Translations under genes and position numbers: made by a program
Part shown: piece by piece, positions 6,519 to 14,500 of the stretch
Layout of the letters: every line of letters begins with the position of its first letter
How positions within the stretch are numbered: the stretch's first letter is position 1
The notes under the pieces: generated by a model
Told to the model about the DNA's origin: nothing
The model's input: only the letters and a program-made list of their open reading frames with translations
Databases searched by the model: none
Source: JBCCCJ01 sp039029315
Lineage (GTDB): Bacteria > Bacteroidota > Bacteroidia > J057
NCBI GenBank assembly: GCA_039029315.1
Contig: JBCCGK010000174.1
Coordinates: forward strand, 1 to 14,762
Length of the DNA: 14,762 bases
Reading direction: 5' to 3'

Positions 6519-7591
6519 TCCTCACTCATACCTGCTTTGAGGCGTTCTGCATTGTCAGCAATTCTCAACTGTTCGATGATGCCTTCAATATCGCCATCAA
6601 GGATTGCAGAGAGGTTATATAATGTCAGATTGATTCGATGATCCGTGACACGCCCCTGAGGAAAATTATAGGTTCGAATTTTCTCACTTCGATCTCCACT
6701 TCCCACCATGGATCTTCTTAGGCTATCTTCTTCTGCTTTTCTTTTTTGCATTTCCAATTGATAGACCCGTGATCGGAGAATCTTCATGGCCTTTTCAAGG
6801 TTCTTATGTTGGGATTTTTCATCTTGCATGGACACCCTGATGCCGGTAGGTTTGTGCGTAAGTTTTACCGCTGAATAGGTCGTATTGACAGACTGACCAC
6901 CAGGACCAGAGGCATTTGTGATTTCTTTGATGATATCATTCTCATCAATTTGAAGATCGAACTCCTCGACTTCAGGCATAACAGCCACAGTCGCAGCAGA
7001 GGTGTGGATTCGTCCCTGCGACTCAGTTTTGGGAACCCTTTGTACACGATGGATGCCTGCTTCGAATTTAAGAATTCCATATGCATCTTCGCCAGAGATG
7101 GTTCCAACAGCATCCTTATATCCGCCCTGACTTCCTTCATGAATGCTGGTTACTTCAAATCGGAGTCCCTTGCGATCGCAATACCGCTGATACATCCGGA
7201 ACAAATCTCCAGCAAATAAACAGGCTTCATCTCCTCCTGTCCCGGCACTGATGGTCATGACTACATTTTTGGAATCTTCAGGATCTCGAGGGATAAGGAG
7301 AAATTTCAATTCTTCTTCCAGAACAGCAACCTTTGGATTCAATTCGTTCAATTCTTCCTTCGCCATTTCCTTGAATTCTTCATCTCCTTCTTGATCCAAT
7401 ATTTCTTTGGCTTCTTCAATTCCTTGAAGCACAGCCCTATACTCCTTTGTCTTTTTGACAATGGTGTCCAGGCGCTTGTATTCAATATTTAAATCTTTGT
7501 ATCGCTTTCTGTCTCTGATGACCTCCGGATCAATGATTTCTTGTTGGACTTCTTCAAAGCGATGTTCAATCTGTGCGAGTTGATTCAACAT
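6515..7591 (-). CDS. prfA: Peptide chain release factor 1 (RF1)
   Basis: A 358-residue class I release factor that recognises UAG and UAA and triggers peptide release on the ribosome. ATG 7591 gives the usual short N-terminus (MLNQLAQIEHRFEEV). A TTG two codons upstream overlaps the stop of the previous gene and is less likely. Visible marks are the GGQ peptide-release motif (231-233, in ASGPGGQSVNT) and the decoding tripeptide of RF1 type, P187-K188-T189 in RVPKTESQGR. RF2 would have SPF there, so the RF1 assignment is firm. The middle residue is Lys rather than the Ala of Escherichia coli or the Val of Thermus. The gene ends in TAG, a codon read by RF1 itself. It is the last gene of the ftsH operon, two bases after the propeller gene, and its end overlaps the convergent cytochrome gene. 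No prmC methyltransferase gene is adjacent. Confidence 0.96.
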   Translation of the reverse strand: MLNQLAQIEHRFEEVQQEIIDPEVIRDRKRYKDLNIEYKRLDTIVKKTKEYRAVLQGIEEAKEILDQEGDEEFKEMAKEELNELNPKVAVLEEELKFLLIPRDPEDSKNVVMTISAGTGGDEACLFAGDLFRMYQRYCDRKGLRFEVTSIHEGSQGGYKDAVGTISGEDAYGILKFEAGIHRVQRVPKTESQGRIHTSAATVAVMPEVEEFDLQIDENDIIKEITNASGPGGQSVNTTYSAVKLTHKPTGIRVSMQDEKSQHKNLEKAMKILRSRVYQLEMQKRKAEEDSLRRSMVGSGDRSEKIRTYNFPQGRVTDHRINLTLYNLSAILDGDIEGIIEQLRIADNAERLKAGMSED

Positions 7592-7593
7592 AT

Positions 7594-8505
7594 TCAAGGA
7601 GTTAAGCGATATAAATGAACAGAATTTTCTTGCAAAGATACCCCATTTTCTAGCAATACATAAAAAAAGGAGCCATTAAGCGCAAGATCCCGAATCCGAT
7701 TAGGAGAAGGAAAAGAAAAAGAGATGAATTCTTTGCTGCTAAGATGTTCTATATGGAAATGAGTCTCATCATAACAAATCAGACGTGAAGCTGAGAGGAT
7801 GAATTTTTTCCACCGGAAAGGAGCTGCTGGCTGGAAGGTGTATCGGAACACCCCATATGCGTCAAAAACTTTGATTTCCTGAGCTGTTGTATCACTCACA
7901 AACACCCAATTTTGATCACTCACGGCAAGCTCTACTGGATCATATAGGGAGCCTTCTCCATAATCCAGCCCGCCAAACACAGCTTCTATGTCTCCAAAAT
8001 TATTGATTTTCAGGACCTTATTGTCAAACTGATTCAGCATGAATACTTCACCCGCTGGGTTGATGTCAAAACTCAAGGGAAAAATTTCACTTTCTTCTCC
8101 CAGATTTTCCAATCGACTTACAAGTGAGTTGAAGTTTACTTCCTGAACCACTTTGAAATTGATCGTAAGCAAGACAATTCTACGCTGTACGTCGTCCAGG
8201 AGGTATAGATTCAATCGATTCTTTTGCGAAATCCTGATAGGATGTAGAAATCCCTCCTGCCTATTGCTTTGTCCCCCAATGGTCAAAGTTGAGTCGAACT
8301 TGGTATTGGCTATATACTTGGACAAGCGAGCATTCTCAGTATCCAAAATCAGCAAATTCCCTTCTTCATCAACCAAGAGTTGTGAAGCAGATTCTGGAAG
8401 AGATACTTTCCGCAAGGCTTCCTGCTCAAACAGGGGAATTGTCTGTCCAAAAAGTTGCACGCATTGCCAGCAGATCAGCCAACTGAATATCAGGAATACT
8501 CTCAT
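7594..8505 (-). CDS. Secreted NHL-like beta-propeller protein, function unknown
   Basis: A 303-residue protein starting at ATG 8505, which overlaps the lpxH stop in ATGA. The longer open frame upstream lies inside lpxH and is discarded. Residues 1-21 (MRVFLIFSWLICWQCVQLFG) are a signal peptide, so the product is periplasmic or outer-membrane associated. The rest has degenerate repeats of about 40-45 residues typical of NHL/six-bladed propellers: DEEGNLLILDTENARLSKY, then NPAGEVFMLNQFDNKVLKIN, then SDQNWVFVSDTTAQEIKVFD. No catalytic motif or C-terminal sorting signal is visible. Its place between lpxH and prfA, with four-base overlap and two-base gap, shows co-expression with essential genes. 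An envelope assembly or scaffolding role would fit, but this is speculation. Confidence 0.72.
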   Translation of the reverse strand: MRVFLIFSWLICWQCVQLFGQTIPLFEQEALRKVSLPESASQLLVDEEGNLLILDTENARLSKYIANTKFDSTLTIGGQSNRQEGFLHPIRISQKNRLNLYLLDDVQRRIVLLTINFKVVQEVNFNSLVSRLENLGEESEIFPLSFDINPAGEVFMLNQFDNKVLKINNFGDIEAVFGGLDYGEGSLYDPVELAVSDQNWVFVSDTTAQEIKVFDAYGVFRYTFQPAAPFRWKKFILSASRLICYDETHFHIEHLSSKEFISFSFPSPNRIRDLALNGSFFYVLLENGVSLQENSVHLYRLTP

Positions 8506-9293
8506 GGGGATGGAATCTCTTGCAATTGATTGGTGGGAAAGACGGCCAATTCTTCTCCTACCGGACTGATTTTTAGATAGGAAAAATATTGAATCCAATC
8601 ACCCAGAATGATGATGTGTGGCCCAGCTTTTAGCTTATCATCTATCAACAAATGGCGATGCCCAAAGATATAGGTATCAATTTCCGAATGTTTTTTGGCA
8701 TGATCAAGCGCAAACTGATACAGAAATTCCTTGAATCCTAAATGTTCTACCTCATCCAGGGCAGGGTCGAGGTAGTGATGATTCCCTCCTTGGCGAGAAA
8801 ACCACAAAGCCAATCCAATTCCCAAATTTGGATGGAGTCGGGCATACAGCCATTTGCTCAATGGGTGAGTAACAATCTTTTTGAGGAATTTGTATCCATG
8901 ATCTCCTGGCCCAAGGCCGTCTCCATGTGCCAGAAAGTAGGTTCGATCAAAGAATGTCTTCGTGACAGGACCGAAATGAATATGTGCGCCGATTTGGTTA
9001 GGAAAATAGTCTTGATACCATTGATCGTGATTGCCAGCGAATATGTGAATGATGACTCCTTGATCAGCCAATTCAGCCAATTTCCCCAATAGGCGAATAT
9101 ATCCTTTGGGAACTACTTGTCGGTATTCGAACCAAAAATCAAATAGATCCCCAAGGATATATAACTCTGACACGTCATCAGAAATGGAAGTCAACCAGTT
9201 GACAAAATGTTTTTCTCTCTCGAGGCTCATGTCAGGGTTAGGAGCGCCAAGATGCAAATCAGATACAAGGTAGATGTTGGTCCCTGGTCTCAA
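8502..9293 (-). CDS. lpxH: UDP-2,3-diacylglucosamine diphosphatase (LpxH-type)
   Basis: A 263-residue calcineurin-like metallophosphoesterase expected to split UDP-2,3-diacylglucosamine into lipid X and UMP, the fourth step of lipid A synthesis, at the inner membrane's cytoplasmic face. All metal-binding blocks are present: SDLHLG (D12, H14), GDLFDFWFEY (D49), GNHD (N88, H89), AHGDG (H123) and FGHRH (H212, H214). The FDFWFEY stretch and helical insert (about 130-200) match LpxH rather than generic phosphoesterases. The start must be non-AUG. The motif at D12 lies before the first in-frame ATG (residue 22), and the ftsH stop TAA, in the same frame, is only six bases upstream of the TTG at 9293. 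TTG is therefore the likely start. It is the second gene of the ftsH-lpxH-propeller-prfA operon. Confidence 0.9.
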   Translation of the reverse strand: MRPGTNIYLVSDLHLGAPNPDMSLEREKHFVNWLTSISDDVSELYILGDLFDFWFEYRQVVPKGYIRLLGKLAELADQGVIIHIFAGNHDQWYQDYFPNQIGAHIHFGPVTKTFFDRTYFLAHGDGLGPGDHGYKFLKKIVTHPLSKWLYARLHPNLGIGLALWFSRQGGNHHYLDPALDEVEHLGFKEFLYQFALDHAKKHSEIDTYIFGHRHLLIDDKLKAGPHIIILGDWIQYFSYLKISPVGEELAVFPTNQLQEIPSP

Positions 9294-9299
9294 TATGGA

Positions 9300-11312
9300 T
9301 TAAACTTCTTTGTCCTCTGTTTCCAGATCAGGGGTTACTGGTGTATCTACTTCTACTTGGGGATGCGAGCCATTATCACTCACAACAGCATTCGGAAGCT
9401 CATTGGAGGAAGGCTCCGCTGCTTTTTCTTCTTCCTTGTTTCCGAATGGCCTTGGACCAATAAGTCTGATCAAATCATCTTCAAATAGCACCTCTTTTTC
9501 CAGTAGTTCCTGTGCTATGATTTCCAACTCTTCGGATTTTTTGAGAAGAAGCTGTTTTGCTCTTTGATAGGCCTGATCTGCAATTTTTCTAGCTTCTTCA
9601 TCAATCATTTTGGACGTCGCTTCAGAGAAGGGCTTGGAAAAATTGTATTCATTATCTTCTCGAAAGGAGAGAAGGCCAACTTTCTCATTCATCCCAAAGC
9701 GTTTGACCATCCCATAGGCATTGGTCGTAACACGATCAAGATCGCTGACAGCTCCTGTGGTGATATTCTCTTTGCCGAAGATGATTTCTTCTGCAGCTCG
9801 TCCGCCAAGTGTCATGCACATACGGTCCAGAATCTGATTTCTGGTCGAGAGATATTGTTCTTTTGGAAGGTATTGGGCGTATCCCAATGCCGCCATTCCG
9901 CGAGGGACAATGGATACTTTTACCAATGGATGGGCATGCTCCAGGAACCAACCTGTAATGGCATGTCCTGCTTCATGGTAGGCAATGATTGTTTTCTCTT
10001 CTGGAGAAATGATTTTTGTTTTCTTTTCAAGTCCGCCGATTACTCTGTCCACTGCATCCTGAAAATCATCCATTCCAACGGACTTCTTGTCCTTGCGGGC
10101 TGCAATCAGGGCGGCTTCATTACAGACATTCATGATATCTGCGCCCACGAATCCAGGTGTCTGGGAAGCCAGTTTTTTTACATCGACCTCATCGGCGAGG
10201 GTAAGTTTTTTCAAATGAACTTTGAATATCGCTTCCCGACTCATCAAATCTGGACGATCTACGCCAATTTGTCGATCAAATCGTCCTGCACGTAATAGTG
10301 CTGGGTCCAATACATCTGGGCGGTTCGTGGCAGCCATGAGGATCACCCCACTATCGCTTCCAAATCCGTCCATCTCCACCAACAATTGGTTGAGAGTATT
10401 TTCGCGCTCGTCATTGCCTCCTGTCACATTCATTCGCCCTCTACTTCGACCGACGGCATCTATTTCATCAATAAAGACAATACAAGGTGCTTTTTCCTTT
10501 GCTTGCTTGAACAGATCCCTTACCCTTGCTGCCCCAACCCCTACAAACATTTCGACAAAATCAGATCCACTCAGAGAGAAGAAGGGTACTTTTGCCTCTC
10601 CTGCAACAGCTTTGGCCAGAAGTGTTTTCCCTGTTCCGGGAGGGCCAACCAATAAGACACCTTTGGGAATATGGCCCCCTAGCCGAGTATACTTTGCGGG
10701 GTTTTTAAGAAACTCCACAACTTCCTGGACTTCTTCCTTTGCCTCTTCCAGACCAGCCACATCGTCAAAAGTAACATTGACTTTGTTTTCCTTATCATAC
10801 AGGCTCGCCCGACTTTTTCCAATATTGAATATCTGTCCTCCAGCCCCTCCAGCTCCGACTCTTCTCATCAGGAAGAACCACAAACCTGCCAGGATAGCAA
10901 TTGCAATCAATATTTGAATGAAACTTCCCCACTCATGAGGTTTCTCTCCTCTTCTTGGAACATCTTTTTCTGCAAGTGTCTGAGAAATCAATTCGGGAGA
11001 GCTTCCTTCGAAAATATAATGAGGCCCGTTTTTGGGGGCCTTGAATTTTCCATCGGCTTCAGCCTCTGCAAGTCCTTGTTCATTCAGATAAATATTGACC
11101 TCTGTCCCATTCACCACAACCGCCTCTTTGATATGTTTGTCAGTTATGAGTTCGTCTAGTTTCGTGGAATTAATAGGATTTGGCCCTGTCGGGTTGCTAA
11201 TCAAATAGGTCCCCGCGATAAAGAATAGCAAAACCACAACATATATCCAGTAGATATTGTTGTTAGGTGGCTTAGGACTATTCTTCGGTTGTTCGTTGTT
11301 ATTTTCTGCCAT
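9300..11312 (-). CDS. ftsH: ATP-dependent zinc metalloprotease FtsH
   Basis: A 670-residue inner-membrane AAA+ protease that unfolds and degrades membrane and some soluble proteins. Two transmembrane segments (about 20-38 and 129-149) flank a periplasmic domain. The AAA+ module has Walker A GPPGTGKT (223-230), Walker B CIVFIDEID (277-285), the pore motif MFVG (255-258) and arginine fingers in RAGRFDRQ (341-348). The peptidase has HEAGH (446-450) with probable third zinc ligand D524 in AVSDLDR. The C-terminal tail after about 625 is acidic and low in complexity. The ATG at 11312 has no Shine-Dalgarno sequence, and I found no good promoter box in the short upstream gap. It leads the four-gene operon. 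Because FtsH controls lipid A synthesis in Escherichia coli by degrading LpxC, its link to lpxH here is suggestive. Confidence 0.97.
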   Translation of the reverse strand: MAENNNEQPKNSPKPPNNNIYWIYVVVLLFFIAGTYLISNPTGPNPINSTKLDELITDKHIKEAVVVNGTEVNIYLNEQGLAEAEADGKFKAPKNGPHYIFEGSSPELISQTLAEKDVPRRGEKPHEWGSFIQILIAIAILAGLWFFLMRRVGAGGAGGQIFNIGKSRASLYDKENKVNVTFDDVAGLEEAKEEVQEVVEFLKNPAKYTRLGGHIPKGVLLVGPPGTGKTLLAKAVAGEAKVPFFSLSGSDFVEMFVGVGAARVRDLFKQAKEKAPCIVFIDEIDAVGRSRGRMNVTGGNDERENTLNQLLVEMDGFGSDSGVILMAATNRPDVLDPALLRAGRFDRQIGVDRPDLMSREAIFKVHLKKLTLADEVDVKKLASQTPGFVGADIMNVCNEAALIAARKDKKSVGMDDFQDAVDRVIGGLEKKTKIISPEEKTIIAYHEAGHAITGWFLEHAHPLVKVSIVPRGMAALGYAQYLPKEQYLSTRNQILDRMCMTLGGRAAEEIIFGKENITTGAVSDLDRVTTNAYGMVKRFGMNEKVGLLSFREDNEYNFSKPFSEATSKMIDEEARKIADQAYQRAKQLLLKKSEELEIIAQELLEKEVLFEDDLIRLIGPRPFGNKEEEKAAEPSSNELPNAVVSDNGSHPQVEVDTPVTPDLETEDKEV

Positions 11313-11458
11313 TGGCTATGAATTAAGTAACCCCCTCTTTTAAACAATTCTGCCCCACAGGCCCTACTTCCCAATAATTATTCCTCCACCAAATTACTGT
11401 CATTTTTTCAGGATTGAAAGAACAAAGCAGACATAATTGCCATTTTTATTGAGAATAA
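11313..11458. promoter_or_regulatory. Short intergenic region expected to hold the ftsH operon promoter
   Basis: Both flanking genes read leftward, so the ftsH operon promoter should lie here, downstream of the repeat-protein terminator. I find no exact TAnnTTTG box on the minus strand. The nearest partial match is GTAATTTG near 11392-11399, with a TTTG some 25 bases further upstream, which is wider than usual spacing. No small gene is seen. Confidence 0.3.
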
Positions 11459-11491
11459 GAAAAAACGAGCTGCCTATTTGGTCAGCTCGTT
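11459..11491 (-). terminator. Intrinsic terminator of the repeat-protein gene
   Basis: On the minus strand AACGAGCTG (11491-11483) pairs perfectly with CAGCTCGTT (11472-11464) around a 10-base loop, and the stem is followed directly by TTTTTTCTTATTC. A 9-bp stem with a U-tract is a standard Rho-independent terminator. It lies about 30 bases after the stop codon at 11522 and separates this transcript from the ftsH operon. Confidence 0.85.
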
Positions 11492-11521
11492 CCCCGTAAT
11501 GATAGTAACTGTCTATAAATT

Positions 11522-14500
11522 TTAATGCTTTATGATAATCTTCAAAACCTCAGGTGGATTATTGGGAGTGATCAGGTGGAGGAAATACACCCCTTCTGGG
11601 TAATTCTCGAAATTCAGAGGAATAATATTGGTTCCTCGTTCAATGATTTCTGTTCCTGTTTCAACTGTTACTCCTTCAAGGGTTGCCAATACCCATTTCA
11701 TTTTGGTTTTCACAGTACTTGGATAAGACAATGTGAAGTTGCCAGGTCCAGGATTGGGATAAATACTAATTCCAATTGTCTGGGAGGTGCAGGAAGCAGT
11801 CAAGGTGAAATTACCACCAGTGCTTCCCAGTCCATTGCTCACATAGATATAGTATACAGTACCAATGTCTCCCTGAAAGGATACTTCAGAACTTCCATTT
11901 GGACAAGCAGTGCCATCATTGTTCCCTGCAACACACTTCATCAGATCGCAATTCCCTTTATATACATTGATCTCGGAATCAAAAGGAGCGGTAGAGGAAC
12001 AGGTACTCAATTTGATCGTTTGACCATTGCCAATCAAGGTATACCAGACGCCATTTCCTGTTGGTGTTGTTCCACAGGTCAAAGGCAGACTTGCTGTTGA
12101 GTTGATGGTCGTGCCAGTTACGCTGCCTCCGCATACCATTGGACTTGCATTGTTGCAGTCATTGTTCGCAGGTGGCGAGCAATCTCCCAGTATCGGTCCA
12201 GCGCTCAAGATACACCCAAATACTCGGTTGTCTACAACCAATGCACCAACTGAACTACCAGCTACATAAGGTCCCATTGTAAAGGTGCCTACCCCAACAT
12301 TACTGATTTGATACAATCCCTGGTTGTCAATGATAGAATAATCATTCCCGGATCCTGAAATGGTGATCGCCAGATTGAAGGTTGTATCAGACAGACATTG
12401 CACAAAGATGCTATCGACCGTTACATCACAGATTGGGACTGGTGTACAGTCAGCTGTGATCGGTCCAAAGCTGAAGGAACAGTTGGTGAAACTTGTATCC
12501 TCTACTGTTATGATTACATCGGTACTATTGAAATAGGGTCCAATCGTATGTTCTCCTGGTGCAAGATTGGTCAGAGGGCTAGAGCCTTGATCATCTCCCA
12601 GCTGGAAATTCGTCCCTACCCCAGTGAACTTGACAACGATATTGAAGGTGGAATCTGTGACACATACAGCAAAAACAGTGTCCATGTCTACTGAACAAAT
12701 CACCTGTGGTGTACAATCTTCTGTAAGTGGGCTGTAGGAATCAGAACATCCATTGCCTGTAGGATTGTTGACCGATACAGTAACACTAGTTCCATTGGGA
12801 TACTCTCCATATGGATATAAGCCACTTGTAAGCCCTGTTAAGGCTGCGGTGTTTTGATCATCAGAGATACTCAAATTTGATCCATTTCCGCTGATTTGAA
12901 CCATCAAGGCAAAGGTTGAATCCGTTTGACACGCTGGATAGGCAGTATCAATGGCCACAATACATGGTTGTGGTACAAAACAGTCTGCTGTTACCGGTCC
13001 AAATGTGCTTGTACAACTCATGCTATCAGGATCAGCAACTGTGATCTGGACATCTGTATTATTTGCGTATGGACCAAGGACATATACTCCTGGTACGAGG
13101 CCTGTTTGAGTTGGACTGCCCTGATTGTCAGAAAGGCTATAATTGTTGCCGTTTCCAGAGAACCCGACTGTGATTTGGAAGGTAGAGTCTGTTAAGCAGG
13201 CTGTGATTGCTGAATCAATATTCACCTGACATGGAGGAGGTGGCGGGGTGCAATCCGCTGTTATTGGCCCTACAACTTCTTCACAAGTAAATAAACTGGT
13301 AAAATTCACGGTGATCGTTACTGCTGTATTGTTGGGATAGGACCCATACACATACATTCCAGGGCCAATATTTGACAAGGTATCGGTCCCAAGATTGTCG
13401 TAGATTTCATAGGCTGTGCCACCAGTACCAGCAAAGGAAACAATGACACCAAATGTGGAATCACTCAAACAAGTAGTCTGTAATGGGGCCACAGCAAGAT
13501 CACATACAGGTACGCCTGTGCAATCTCCAGTAACAGGCCCAAATGAATCGCTACATCCGCTTACGCTTGTGTCAGCAACTGTTACAGTTACGTCTGTGCT
13601 ATTGGCGTAGGGACCTATCACATAGATACCTGAACTGAGACCGAAGATAGGAGTCGTGCCTTGATCATCACTTAGAATAAAGTTTGAACCAACTCCTGTG
13701 AAATAAACCAATAATTCAAAGGTAGAATCGGAAACGCAATGAACGATTACAGAATCCAGATTGACAGAACATGGAGGCGGTGGGGGAGAACAATCAGTCA
13801 TGATTGGACCAGCAGTGTCTCCACACGCTACAATGGTCGTATTGTTGACAAAAATCGCTACTTGTGTATTGTTGGGATAGGACCCATAGGTATACGTGCC
13901 AGAACTTAGGCTACCAATTGCTGGTGTTCCTTGATCATCAGAGATTTCAAAATCACTACCTGTTCCAGTAAACGTTACGACAATTTCGAAAGTAGAATCT
14001 GTAGAACAATGAGTTGAAATGCTGTCGATATTGACGGTGCATGGCGGCGGTGGCGGAGTGCAATCAGCAGTAACCGGACCTGCGCTATCTGCACAAGCGA
14101 CCAGTGCCAGATCTGTTACATAGATCTCCACGGCTGTATTGTTGGCATAGGACCCATAGGAATAGGTTCCTGCACTCAGATTTCCAACAGGAGTTGTTCC
14201 CTGATTGTCGGTGATCTCAAAAGAAGACCCATTGCCACTGATATAGACCAGCACTTCAAAGGTAGAATCAGTCAGGCATTGCGCGCTGATAGAGTCAATA
14301 TTGACGGTGCATGGCGGCGGTGGCGGGGTGCAATCAGCAGTAACCGGACCTGCGCTATCTGCACAAGCGACCAGTGCCAGATCTGTTACATAAATCTCCA
14401 CGGCTGTATTGTTGGCATAGGACCCATAGGAATAGGTTCCAGCACTCAGATTCCCAACAGGAGTTGTTCCCTGATTGTCGGTGATCTCAAAAGAAGACCC

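Noticed and set aside
9564..10917. Two rightward frames of 243 and 231 codons opposite ftsH
   Set aside because: They are antisense to the conserved AAA+ and peptidase blocks of FtsH, and neither shows recognisable motifs or its own start signals.
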